Positions 46,043-54,414 of a DNA stretch of 64,000 nucleotides are shown piece after piece. Each line of letters begins with the position of its first letter. The stretch's first letter is position 1. The notes below the pieces were generated by a model, which saw nothing but the letters and a program-made list of their open reading frames with translations, was not told the DNA's origin and searched no databases. The stretch covers positions 62,001 through 126,000 of the forward strand of contig CAVZHI010000021.1 in NCBI GenBank assembly GCA_963775015.1. The letters run 5' to 3'. The position numbers and the translations under genes are program-made. This DNA comes from JAEMQF01 sp963775015 (GTDB taxonomy: Bacteria > Pseudomonadota > Gammaproteobacteria > Burkholderiales > Burkholderiaceae_C).

Positions 46043-46984
46043 ATGGCCGGTGACGCAAAAAAACTCCAGCCGATCATCATCAAGCGGATCAAGAAGGGCG
46101 GGCACGCGGTGCATGGCGGCGCGTGGAAGATCGCTTATGCCGACTTCGTGACGGCGATGATGGCGTTCTTCCTCCTGATGTGGCTGCTCGGCTCGGTGAC
46201 CGACGGCGACAAGAAGGGCATCGCCGACTACTTCAATACGCCGCTCAAGGTCGCGCTGCTCAATTCCGGCAATGGCTCCGGCGACGCGTCGCATGTGGTG
46301 AAGGGCGGCGGCAAGGACTTCTCGCGCACCAGCGGCCAGGTGAAGAACGGCGAAATCCCGCCGGACCAGAAGACGATCAACCTGGCCGCGCTGAAGGCCG
46401 AGCAGCGCCGCCTGGAGATGGAGCGCCTGAAGGGCTTGCGCGACAAGGTCGAAGACATCATCGCGAACAACCCCAAGCTCGCGGCAATGAAGTCGCAGAT
46501 CCGCCTGGACATGATCCGCGACGGCTTGCGCATCCAGATCATCGACGAAAACGGCAGGCCGATGTTCGACAGCGGCAGCGCGGTCGTCAAGTCCTACATG
46601 CGCGAACTCCTGGGCGAACTCGGCGCCGTACTCGCAGACGTGCCGAACCGCCTCACGCTCGAAGGCCACACCGACGCGACGCCGTTCGGCGCCGGCGAGC
46701 GCGGTTACAGCAACTGGGAGCTGTCGAGCGACCGGGCGAACGCGTCGCGGCGCGAGTTGATCCTCGGCGGCCTGCCCGACGTGCGCGTGATGCGCGTGCA
46801 AGGCCTGGCGTCGATTTCGCCCTTCGACGTGAACGACCCGCACAGCGCGGCGAACCGGCGCATCAGCATCATCGTCATGAACAAGGAAGCGGAGGCGCGC
46901 CTCAGCGGCGCCGATCCGCCGCTCGTCGACCTCTCCAACGTGGCGAAGACGCCGCCGCAGGACGCTGCCGCAGCGCCACGCTGA
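46043..46984 (+). CDS. motB: Flagellar stator protein MotB
   Basis: 313 residues. One transmembrane helix with the proton-binding Asp34 in AYADFVTAMMAFFLLMWLLG, a plug/linker region, then an OmpA-like peptidoglycan-binding domain (LTLEGHTDATPF, NWELSSDRANASRRELI, NRRISIIVM). Cytoplasmic N-terminus rich in Lys as usual. Anchors MotA to the cell wall. Start ATG at 46043. Confidence 0.96.
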   Translation: MAGDAKKLQPIIIKRIKKGGHAVHGGAWKIAYADFVTAMMAFFLLMWLLGSVTDGDKKGIADYFNTPLKVALLNSGNGSGDASHVVKGGGKDFSRTSGQVKNGEIPPDQKTINLAALKAEQRRLEMERLKGLRDKVEDIIANNPKLAAMKSQIRLDMIRDGLRIQIIDENGRPMFDSGSAVVKSYMRELLGELGAVLADVPNRLTLEGHTDATPFGAGERGYSNWELSSDRANASRRELILGGLPDVRVMRVQGLASISPFDVNDPHSAANRRISIIVMNKEAEARLSGADPPLVDLSNVAKTPPQDAAAAPR

Positions 46985-47105
46985 AGGCGTTTTTGCGGTG
47001 CAGCGCACGCGCTGTCGAGGCGCCGAGCGGCGGCCCTCAAGTTCGCGACCCGATCGCCGAAATCACTGACGAACTGCCCATCGCGGCAGGTGCTCGAGGA
47101 CGACC

Positions 47106-47504
47106 ATGACCACTGCTTCCGATTTGAAATTTCTCATCGTCGACGACTTCTCGACCATGCGCCGCATCATGCGCGGCCTGCTCAAGGAAATGGGTTGCGA
47201 TCACGCCGACGAAGCCGAAGACGGCGCCGTCGCGTTGCAAATGCTCAAGGCGCAGGAGTTCGACTTTGTCGTCTCCGACATCAACATGCCCAACATGAAC
47301 GGCTTCGACTTGCTGAAGGCGGTGAAGGCCGACCGGAGCCTGAAGCACCTGCCGGTGCTGATGGTGACCGCCGAGGCGCGCAAGGAAGACATCGTTCTTG
47401 CCGCTCAGACGGCGCAGCCGGCTACATCGTCAAGCCATTCACGAAGGCGACGCTGGAAGAGAAGGTGCAAAAGATCATGCAGAAGCTCGCCGCCGCCAGC
47501 ATGA
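47106..47504 (+). CDS. cheY: Chemotaxis response regulator CheY (frameshifted)
   Basis: Single receiver domain that, when phosphorylated by CheA, binds FliM and switches motor rotation. Clear up to KEDIVLAAQ: FLIVDDFSTMRRIMRGLLKE, phospho-acceptor Asp in FVVSDINMPNMNG, Thr in VLMVTAEA. One base is missing near 47411; the next frame continues DGAAGYIVKPFTKATLEEKV with the invariant Lys, then QKIMQKL. A second indel must lie just before the TGA at 47502-47504, which overlaps a downstream ATG. CheY is essential for chemotaxis, so consensus error is the simpler explanation. Confidence 0.88.
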   Translation: MTTASDLKFLIVDDFSTMRRIMRGLLKEMGCDHADEAEDGAVALQMLKAQEFDFVVSDINMPNMNGFDLLKAVKADRSLKHLPVLMVTAEARKEDIVLAAQTAQPATSSSHSRRRRWKRRCKRSCRSSPPPA

Positions 47505-47530
47505 CGACATTGCTGACGGGACCCAACAAC

Positions 47531-48176
47531 ATGAAGACCGACCCTTATCTTTTGCCATTCGATGTGGAAGGCGCTGCTGCGTCGCCCGAGGTGTTCCAGC
47601 AACTCGGTGCGATCACGCGACTGCTGCACGACACGCTGAACCAGCTCGGCGTGATGTCCGAGCCTGCAGGCGGCGGCGATGGCCTGCCCGACGCGCGCAG
47701 CCGCCTCGACCTACATCGCCAAGAAGACTGGCGACGCCGCCGAGCAAGCGTGCTGAACTCGGTGGACCACGCGAAGGCCGAACAAGCGGGAATCGCGCAG
47801 GCGACGCGCCACATGGCCAAGGCGCATCGCAGCCGACCCGGTGCGCGCCGTGGCCAGCGGCTCGGTGATGAATTTCGTGGGCGACGTCGAGAGCGCGACG
47901 GCGCGCATCGACGCCGCACCTGACCGACATCATGATGGCGCAGGACTTTCACGACCTCACCGGCCAGGTGGTGGCCAAGGTCGTGGCGTTGGCCGGCGAC
48001 CTGGAAGACAGCCTGATCAAGCTGCTGGTGCAGGCCGCGCCACCGGAGCAGATGCGCAAGGGCGAAGGACACAGGGCCGAAGCCCTGCACGGGCCGCAGC
48101 ACGACTCGAAGCGCGCTCCGAGGTGGTGAGCAGCCAGGGCGAAGTCGACGACTTGCTCGCGAGCCTGGGGTTCTGA
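47531..48176 (+). CDS. cheZ: CheY-P phosphatase CheZ (multiple frameshifts)
   Basis: Removes the phosphate from CheY-P. Segments of the protein occur in different frames: FQQLGAITRLLHDTLNQLGV, TYIAKKTGDAAEQ, LNSVDHAKAEQ, ADPVRAVASGSVMNFVGDVE, the catalytic region MMAQDFHDLTGQVVAKV (Asp and Gln of DFxDLTGQ), and the CheY-binding tail SSQGEVDDLLASLGF. At least five or six single-base indels (about 47712, 47751, 47826, 47915, 48065-48115) separate them. Order and spacing are normal for CheZ of about 215 residues, so the gene is probably intact in the organism. Start ATG 47531; ATG 47498, overlapping the cheY stop, is an alternative. Confidence 0.85.
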
Positions 48177-48179
48177 AGC

Positions 48180-48359
48180 ATGACTGCATGCCAAAGCGCT
48201 GACCCCCCGGGCCGTATGGCGGCCGACGGCACCCTGGCGCCGCCCTGCAGCTTGTTCGGGCTGGCGGTCGGGCACGCCGGGGTGGCCATGGGCAGTGTTG
48301 TCGAGCCTGGCGCTCTGGCCCTACAGATCGAACGCATCACGAAGGTCGTGTACCAATGA
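48180..48359 (+). CDS. Possible small protein between cheZ and cheA
   Basis: 59 codons starting three bases after the cheZ stop and ending in an ATGA overlap with the cheA start. Sequence begins MTACQSADPPGRMAADG and ends IERITKVVYQ; no domain recognised. The tight spacing on both sides is what one expects of a real operon member, but no SD is obvious and composition is unremarkable. It may simply be a leader that keeps ribosomes running into cheA. Confidence 0.35.
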   Translation: MTACQSADPPGRMAADGTLAPPCSLFGLAVGHAGVAMGSVVEPGALALQIERITKVVYQ

Positions 48360-50494
48360 GCGAAACCGCGCCTTCAAAGAGCGCAACCGCGCCCGCGCTG
48401 GATCTGACCCAGTTTTATCAGGTCTTCTTCGAAGAAGCGGGCGAGAACCTCGATCGCTTGGAGCAGCAGCTGCTGGCGATCGACATCGAATCGGCCGACG
48501 ATGAAGAGTTGAACTCGATCTTTCGCTGCGCCCATTCGGTGAAGGGCGGTGCGGCGACTTTCGGCTTCACCGACGTCGCCGAACTCACGCACCAGATGGA
48601 GACGCTGCTCGACAAGCTGCGCCGCCACGAACTCGAACCGAGCGCGGCGATGGTCGACGTGTTGCTCAAGTCAGGCGACGCGCTGAAGGCACAGCTCGCG
48701 CGCCACCAGCATGGCGACACGGGAACCATCGTCGATACGAGCGACTTGCTGGCGAGCATTCGTGCCATGGCGGCGGGGCAGGCGGTGGCGACCATTGCCG
48801 ATCCCGTCACCCCGGCGAAAGCCGGGGCCCACGCGGCGTCACCACAGGTGGATCCCGGCGTGCGCCGGGATGACAGCGCGGGCGTGCGCCGGGATGACGG
48901 ATCGAACGCCGCAGCGAGCCCGACGCCCGCCGATGGCAAACGCGCCCTTGAACTGCTCGTCGGCCCGCTCGACAAGCCCGAAGGCGCAAACAACCTGGTC
49001 GAGCTGTTCAAGGAAATCGTCGACCTGGGAACGATCGAGCCTCTGGACGGTGGCCAATCCGAAGATGGGATGCGCCGCTTCAAGATCGTCACGTCGAGCA
49101 GCGACAACGACTTGCTCGACCTGTTCACGTTTCACGTCGCGCGCGAGCAGGTGAAGCTGCTGCCGCTCGGCAAGGGTTACCGCTTTCACGACGGCGCACC
49201 CGGCGCGCCGACGGTAGACGCCGGCGCGTCCGCCGCGTCCACGCCCGCGGCCGACGCGGCGCGTGCGCCAACGGCAGCGCTGGCGCCGTCCAAGGCGGCG
49301 GTGGCGAAGGCGGCGGCACCGGCGAGTGCCGAAGCGGCGACCCTGCGCGTCTCGGTGGAGAAAGTCGACCAGCTCATCAACCTCGTCGGCGAACTCGTGA
49401 TCACTCAGGCGGTGCTCGCGCAGAACAGCGCAAAGATGGACCCGACCTTGTACCAGCAGCTGGCCAAGGGCCTGGCAGACCTGGAGCGAAATACGCGCGA
49501 CCTGCAGGAGTCGGTGATGTCGATCCGCATGATCCCGATGTCGCTCGTCTTCAGCCGCTTCCCGCGCATGCTGCGCGAACTCGCCGCCAAACTCGGCAAG
49601 AAGGTGGACTTCGTGACGAAAGGCGAAGCGACCGAACTCGACAAAGGCATGGTCGAGAAAATCACCGATCCGCTCACGCACCTGGTGCGCAATTCGTGCG
49701 ACCACGGAATCGAACTGCCAGCCGAACGTGCCGCCAAGGGCAAGCCCGAGACCGGCACGCTCACGCTCGCCGCATCGCACCAGGGAGGCTCGATCGTGAT
49801 CGAGGTGCGCGACGACGGCAAGGGTCTCAGCCGCAACAAGCTGCTGAAGACCGCGCGCGAGCGCGGCATCGACGCCCCCGAATCGATGAGCGACCCGGAG
49901 GTCTGGAATCTGATCTTCGCGCCCGGATTCTCCACCGCCGAAGTCGTGACCGACGTGTCCGGACGCGGCGTCGGCATGGACGTGGTGAAGCAGAGCATCA
50001 CCGCCCTGGGAGGCACGGTGGAAATCGAGTCCGTCGAGGGCCGGGGCATGAGCGTCAGGGTTCGCCTGCCGCTCACCCTTGCGATCATGGATGGCATGAG
50101 CGTCGCCGTGGGTGACGAGGTGTATATCCTGCCGATCTCCTCAGTGCTCGAGGCGTTCCTGGTGCAGGCCGGGATGATCCGAAGCATCGGCGGCAGCGGC
50201 CAGGTGGTTCAGGTGCGCAGCGAGTACATGCCGGTGCTCGAACTTGGGCGCGTCTTCAACGTGCCGCGCCGCGATCCCGACACGACGGCCGGGATCATGG
50301 TCGTCGTGGAGACCGAATCGGGCCGTGTCGCCCTGCTCGTCGACGCGTTGCTCGGTCAGCAACAAGTTGTCGTGAAGAACCTCGAGTCGAACTACCGCAA
50401 GGTGTCGGGAATCTCGGGCGCCACCATCATGGGTGATGGTCGCGTGGCGCTGATCCTGGACGTGGCTTCACTGGCTCGGCGCACCCGTCATTGA
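48356..50494 (+). CDS. cheA: Chemotaxis histidine kinase CheA
   Basis: 712 residues. The P1 Hpt domain has the phosphorylated His60 in FRCAHSVKGGAATFGF. A variable linker (about 140-200) contains translated REP-like sequence (VTPAKAGAHAAS, VDPGVRRDDSAG, VRRDDGSN). The P2-like region is about 200-290, P3 dimerisation begins LRVSVEKVDQLINLVGELVI, the P4 kinase has N-box LVRNSCDHGIELPAER and G-boxes VRDDGKGL and GRGVGMDVVK, and the P5 CheW-like domain ends GRVALILDVASL. All catalytic motifs are intact. Co-transcribed with cheW and an MCP. Confidence 0.96.
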   Translation: MSETAPSKSATAPALDLTQFYQVFFEEAGENLDRLEQQLLAIDIESADDEELNSIFRCAHSVKGGAATFGFTDVAELTHQMETLLDKLRRHELEPSAAMVDVLLKSGDALKAQLARHQHGDTGTIVDTSDLLASIRAMAAGQAVATIADPVTPAKAGAHAASPQVDPGVRRDDSAGVRRDDGSNAAASPTPADGKRALELLVGPLDKPEGANNLVELFKEIVDLGTIEPLDGGQSEDGMRRFKIVTSSSDNDLLDLFTFHVAREQVKLLPLGKGYRFHDGAPGAPTVDAGASAASTPAADAARAPTAALAPSKAAVAKAAAPASAEAATLRVSVEKVDQLINLVGELVITQAVLAQNSAKMDPTLYQQLAKGLADLERNTRDLQESVMSIRMIPMSLVFSRFPRMLRELAAKLGKKVDFVTKGEATELDKGMVEKITDPLTHLVRNSCDHGIELPAERAAKGKPETGTLTLAASHQGGSIVIEVRDDGKGLSRNKLLKTARERGIDAPESMSDPEVWNLIFAPGFSTAEVVTDVSGRGVGMDVVKQSITALGGTVEIESVEGRGMSVRVRLPLTLAIMDGMSVAVGDEVYILPISSVLEAFLVQAGMIRSIGGSGQVVQVRSEYMPVLELGRVFNVPRRDPDTTAGIMVVVETESGRVALLVDALLGQQQVVVKNLESNYRKVSGISGATIMGDGRVALILDVASLARRTRH
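48805..48874. repeat. REP-like palindrome pair inside cheA
   Basis: GTCACCCCGGCGAAAGCCGG (48805 onward) and inverted GTGGATCCCGGCGTGCGCCG (48848 onward), followed by a partial copy to 48900. Length and phase keep the cheA frame open, adding about 30 residues to the P1-P2 linker. Confidence 0.9.
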
Positions 50495-50507
50495 GAGGAA
50501 CCCTTCG

Positions 50508-51032
50508 ATGAATTCGACTGCAAACACACCCTCCGGCGCTCGCGCCGCAGCGGCAAGCGCCGCATCGGCCAGCCCGACGTCGCTGCGCGAATTCCTTGCC
50601 TTCAAACTCGGGCCCGAGGAATACGGCATCGACATCCTGCGGGTGCAGGAAATCCGCTCTTACGAAGAACCGACCCGAATTGCCAACGCGCCACCGTTCA
50701 TCAAGGGCGTGGTGAACCTGCGCGGCGTGATCGTCCCGATTGTCGACTTGCGCCTCAAATTCAAGCTGGAACAAGCCGACTACGACAGCTTCACCGTCGT
50801 CATCGTGCTCAACATCGGAAACCGGGTTGTGGGCATGGTCGTCGACGCGGTCTCAGACGTGATCACTCTGATGCCGGAACAGCTGCGCCCGGTGCCCGAA
50901 TTCAGCTCCGCCATCGACGCTGGACACGTGCTCGCCATCGGTGCGGTCGCCCAGCGCATGCTGATTCTGGTCGACATCGAGAAGCTGATGGGCAGCGCCG
51001 ACATGTGCTTGATGGACCCCGCCGTGCATTGA
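50508..51032 (+). CDS. cheW: Chemotaxis coupling protein CheW
   Basis: 174 residues, the scaffold linking MCPs to CheA. SH3-like CheW domain: FLAFKLGPEEYGIDILRVQE, IRSYEEPTRIANAPPFIKGV, VNLRGVIVPIVDLRLKF, IGNRVVGMVVDAVSDVI, RMLILVDIEKLM. The N-terminal 25 residues are Ala/Ser-rich and probably disordered. 13 bases downstream of cheA. Confidence 0.96.
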   Translation: MNSTANTPSGARAAAASAASASPTSLREFLAFKLGPEEYGIDILRVQEIRSYEEPTRIANAPPFIKGVVNLRGVIVPIVDLRLKFKLEQADYDSFTVVIVLNIGNRVVGMVVDAVSDVITLMPEQLRPVPEFSSAIDAGHVLAIGAVAQRMLILVDIEKLMGSADMCLMDPAVH

Positions 51033-51060
51033 GTCGGTGCATCCCAACCAAGGATTGACG

Positions 51061-52509
51061 ATGAAAGTTTCCACGACACTTCCTTTGACGTTCGCAGGCG
51101 CGTTGTTCGGCACGCTGGGTGCCGGTGTGTACGGCATGCTCGGCATGCAAAGTGCGGTGCTTGCCGACGTTGCTGCACAGGTCCCGGCAGGGATGAACGC
51201 GCAGCACGCGATGGTGGTCGGTGTCGGCCTCATGCTCAGCACTTCACTGCTCGGAGTGGTGCTTGGCATGGTGCTGGCGCGCCGCGTCAGTGCTGCGCTG
51301 GCGCAAGCCGTCGCGGCGGTTCTGCGCGTCAAGGGCGGCGACCTGAGCTCGCGCCTGGACGCCGCGCGAACCGACGAAATGGGGCTGTTGCTCGCGGCAG
51401 TGAACGACATGCAGGAGGCGCTTGGCCAAACCGTCGCGGGCGCGCGCCGCAACGCCGAAGGAGTTGCTGCGGCGAGCTCGCAAATCGCTCATGGCAATCA
51501 GGACTTCAGCCAGCGCACCGAGGAGCAGGCAGCGGCACTCGAGGAAACCGCTGCGTCCATGGAAGAGTTGGGCTCTACGGTGCGCCAGAATGCCGAGAAC
51601 GCGAGGCAGGCGAACCAACTCGCCCTGGGTGCCTCCACGGTGGCAGTCAAGGGCGGCGAGGTCGTGGGCCAGGTCGTGGACACGATGAAGGGCATCAACG
51701 ACAGCTCGAGGAAGATTGCCGACATCATCAGCGTGATCGACGGCATCGCGTTTCAGACCAACATCCTGGCGCTGAACGCCGCCGTCGAAGCGGCGCGCGC
51801 CGGTGAACAGGGGCGCGGCTTCGCCGTCGTCGCTGGCGAAGTGCGCAGCCTGGCCCAGCGCAGCGCCGAGGCGGCGAAGGAGATCAAGACCCTGATCGGT
51901 GCCAGCGTCGAACGTGTCGGGCAGGGCACGGCTCTGGTGGACCAGGCCGGCGCGACGATGCACGAGATCGTTACCGCGATCAAGCGCGTCACCGACATCA
52001 TGGGCGAAATCAGCAGTGCCAGCAGCGAGCAGAGCGCGGGTGTGACCCAGGTCGGCGAAGCGATTCATCAGATGGACGAGGCGACGCAGCGCAACGCTGC
52101 GCTGGTCGAGGAGAGTGCGGCTGCCGCCCAAGACCTGAAAGATCAGGCCGAACAACTCGTGCAAACCATGGCCATGTTCAAGCTCGCTGAGCCCGACCTC
52201 GGCGGCGGCGCGGGTGAATCGGCACCGGCGCCAGCGGCTGATCGCCCGCAGGACCCGGGCAGCCGAGCGCGCTCCCCGAAGGAGTCCATCACGCCTCGAA
52301 GCAGCCCGGTGCATCCGACGGAGACCGTGACGCGCGATGCGTCTTTGGAGCGCCGCGGCGCGAACCGCGCGAAGAATGTCACGCGCCCCAACTTCCGCCC
52401 TGCTGAGGCGGCAAGACGCGATGCCACCGTCGGACACACGACACTCGCGCAAGTCGCAAAGCCGTCGCGGCGCAAGAACGCCACAGACGACGACTGGACA
52501 AGTTTTTGA
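51061..52509 (+). CDS. Methyl-accepting chemotaxis protein with minimal periplasmic loop
   Basis: 482 residues; ATG at 51061 preceded by AAGGA. Two transmembrane helices (LPLTFAGALFGTLGAGVYGM and VVGVGLMLSTSLLGVVLGMV) are separated by only about 20 residues, so there is no classical ligand-binding domain. HAMP, methylation helices and the signalling hairpin tip (IAFQTNILALNAAVEAARAG) follow. The C-terminus DDDWTSF resembles the xWxxF pentapeptide that tethers CheR/CheB in enteric Tsr/Tar. Probably senses energy state, membrane or a partner protein. Confidence 0.93.
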   Translation: MKVSTTLPLTFAGALFGTLGAGVYGMLGMQSAVLADVAAQVPAGMNAQHAMVVGVGLMLSTSLLGVVLGMVLARRVSAALAQAVAAVLRVKGGDLSSRLDAARTDEMGLLLAAVNDMQEALGQTVAGARRNAEGVAAASSQIAHGNQDFSQRTEEQAAALEETAASMEELGSTVRQNAENARQANQLALGASTVAVKGGEVVGQVVDTMKGINDSSRKIADIISVIDGIAFQTNILALNAAVEAARAGEQGRGFAVVAGEVRSLAQRSAEAAKEIKTLIGASVERVGQGTALVDQAGATMHEIVTAIKRVTDIMGEISSASSEQSAGVTQVGEAIHQMDEATQRNAALVEESAAAAQDLKDQAEQLVQTMAMFKLAEPDLGGGAGESAPAPAADRPQDPGSRARSPKESITPRSSPVHPTETVTRDASLERRGANRAKNVTRPNFRPAEAARRDATVGHTTLAQVAKPSRRKNATDDDWTSF

Positions 52510-52549
52510 CTGTGGACGCCACTGCGACCACGACTGGATTGGCGGCGCC

Positions 52550-52942
52550 TCAATACTTCAGCAAGACCTTGGTACCACCGGACGTCGCACCGACGTAGCC
52601 CACCGCTCCGGGGGTGACCTTGACGAAGGCCAGAACGTCGGCGTCGTCGCTCTTGGCGCTGGGCGCGTTCAAACCTTCGCGAAACGCTTTCTTGGCCCAG
52701 CGCATCGAATACTTCGCGACGTCGGTCTGCAACACCTTGCCGACGAATTCGGCATGTGCCGCCGCGTTGTCGATCGGAATCAACTTCACGTTGCCAGCGA
52801 ATTGTCTGTCGCCGAGGAACAGTTCTTTCACTTCGTCGGTGCTCAGGGTGACCGAGGCGTGCGCCACGACTTCGCCGGCGCGGGCAGTCGCGGCGAGGAT
52901 GACCCCAAGAAGCGAGGCGATGATTTGATTCGACTTGCGCAT
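52550..52942 (-). CDS. Small PstS-like periplasmic binding protein
   Basis: 130 residues with a signal peptide (IIASLLGVILAATARAG). The body (LSTDEVKELFLGDRQFAGNV, SMRWAKKAFREGLNAP, VTPGAVGYVGA) resembles half-length phosphate-binding-like proteins (PBP-like domain). Eleven bases downstream of a porin gene on the same strand, so probably one operon. These short PstS-like proteins are common next to outer-membrane barrels; the ligand is unknown. Confidence 0.75.
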   Translation of the reverse strand: MRKSNQIIASLLGVILAATARAGEVVAHASVTLSTDEVKELFLGDRQFAGNVKLIPIDNAAAHAEFVGKVLQTDVAKYSMRWAKKAFREGLNAPSAKSDDADVLAFVKVTPGAVGYVGATSGGTKVLLKY

Positions 52943-52952
52943 CGCGACCTCT

Positions 52953-54119
52953 TCAGAAGGCGACCGAGAACTGCAGCGCCGCGCGCCGGTAGCTGCGCGC
53001 CGCGAAGGGCGCCGCGGCGCCAGCGTCGTCGACGAGGACGGTCGCGCGCTCCTTCGTGTGCCCGAGCTCGATCTTGACCGAACTCACCGCGTCGATTTCG
53101 TAACGCGCGCCGAGCGAATAGCGGGTGTACGAGCGCCCGGCCAATTGGCTCGAGAAGTAGTTGTCGGCGCGGTCGAGCGAAACTTTCTCGATGCGTGCAA
53201 ACGGCGTGATGCCGGTGAAGGTCTTGCCGACCTGCACAAACGAGGCGTTGCTGCTGTGCTTGACACCGCTCGTGGCGTCGCTGTTGCCGAAATGGTAGTA
53301 CTCGCCGATCGCTTCCCAGTCGTTTTCATCGTAGCCGAAATAGGCACCTCCCATGCGCAGCTTGGTGCTGCTCATGATCGCGTTGCTCGCGTCGTAGGCG
53401 TTCACGGTCGAGCCGAAGGCGTGCACGCCCAAGGTCAGGCCGCGCAGCGCGCCGCCCGGCAGGTAGCCGACGTTGCCGCCGAGCATCTTGCTCGCGCTGT
53501 TGTCGGTGAAGGCGTTGAAGTCCAGGGTGCGCGCCGCGATGCGCGGCCCGTTGGCGAAGAACACGTCGTACGTGAGCTTGCCGCTGCCCAGCGCCGTCTT
53601 GCCGCTGCCCCAGGTGCCCACCGAGTGTGCCGGAACGATGCCGCCCTTGTCTTCGAAGTCGATGAAGCGCGGCCGCGAGATCGCGGTCTGCAGGTTCGCG
53701 CCGTGGTGAAACGCCGTGTTCCACAGGCCGAACGGGGTGTGGAAGCGCCCGGCCCAGAGCGTGAGCGCGTCGCTCACGAGGTAGCCGAGTTGCAGCCGCT
53801 CCATGTCGACCGCGAGGCCGCCGTCGTCGCCGTACTCGAGGGCGATTTCGATCAGGCCCTTGACGCGCGGGCCGAACTGCGGCGTCAGGTAGAGGTCGAG
53901 CAGGCCGCCGTTGAAGCCGCGCAATTGCCCCGGGTCGCCTGCGGACGACCAACCGGCGCCGACGTCGGCAAAGCCGTGCACCGCGATGCCGCGCTCCGAC
54001 TGACTGTCCGCAGCCGCGGCGACGCCGCACGCCGCTGCCAACGTGAGCGCGCTCCATGACGGAACTCGTCCCAAGGCGCGATGGAGTAGGCAGTGCCGAA
54101 CCGGCCGGTTAATTTGCAT
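52953..54119 (-). CDS. Outer-membrane beta-barrel porin-like protein
   Basis: 388 residues; ATG at 54119 with AAGGGAA upstream. Signal peptide ends around ALTLAAACGVAAAA. Alternating beta strands (LYLTPQFGPRVKGLIEIALE, LTLWAGRFHTPFGLWNTAF, YSLGARYEIDAVSSVKIELG) and a terminal Phe (ALQFSVAF) identify a barrel. AGRFHTPFG and the general plan recall phosphate-selective-porin-like (OprO/OprP) or related families; substrate not determined. Together with the PstS-like gene it interrupts the chemotaxis cluster on the opposite strand. Confidence 0.8.
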   Translation of the reverse strand: MQINRPVRHCLLHRALGRVPSWSALTLAAACGVAAAADSQSERGIAVHGFADVGAGWSSAGDPGQLRGFNGGLLDLYLTPQFGPRVKGLIEIALEYGDDGGLAVDMERLQLGYLVSDALTLWAGRFHTPFGLWNTAFHHGANLQTAISRPRFIDFEDKGGIVPAHSVGTWGSGKTALGSGKLTYDVFFANGPRIAARTLDFNAFTDNSASKMLGGNVGYLPGGALRGLTLGVHAFGSTVNAYDASNAIMSSTKLRMGGAYFGYDENDWEAIGEYYHFGNSDATSGVKHSSNASFVQVGKTFTGITPFARIEKVSLDRADNYFSSQLAGRSYTRYSLGARYEIDAVSSVKIELGHTKERATVLVDDAGAAAPFAARSYRRAALQFSVAF

Positions 54120-54300
54120 GAACGGTTCCCTTCGGTCGGATGGACACGGCGTGGCAATGGGGTCACCCGCCACGCTGGCCTGACCCCGCCGGCTCGGCGT
54201 GTGCAAGAGGGGCATTGTTGGCGGGGCGGATTGTGACACCGCTGAAGCGCGCTTTCTCGGGCGCGGCGGCCGGCGCAAGCGTGACAGGGTTCGCATTTGT

Positions 54301-54328
54301 GCTTGGCTTGCCTCAAGGCAAGCCAAGC
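54301..54328. repeat. Perfect 12-bp inverted repeat upstream of the second MCP
   Basis: GCTTGGCTTGCC-TCAA-GGCAAGCCAAGC. The loop TCAA coincides with the -35 element of the FliA-like promoter at 54313-54339. It could be an operator, or a terminator-like hairpin for upstream leftward reading; no U-tract is seen. Confidence 0.75.
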
Positions 54329-54339
54329 GACGCCGAAGA
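54313..54339 (+). promoter_or_regulatory. FliA (sigma-28)-like promoter of the second MCP
   Basis: CCTCAAG, then GCCGAAGA, with 15 bases between TCAA and the -10 box; the -10 matches 6 of 8. About 75 bases before the MCP ATG. The weakest -10 of the set. Confidence 0.45.
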
Positions 54340-54414
54340 GTTGCCTACCGAGACGATGCGCACGGGGCACCGCCGACGCACGCCCATCCGAACCCTTGTC
54401 TGGAGCGCTGAACA

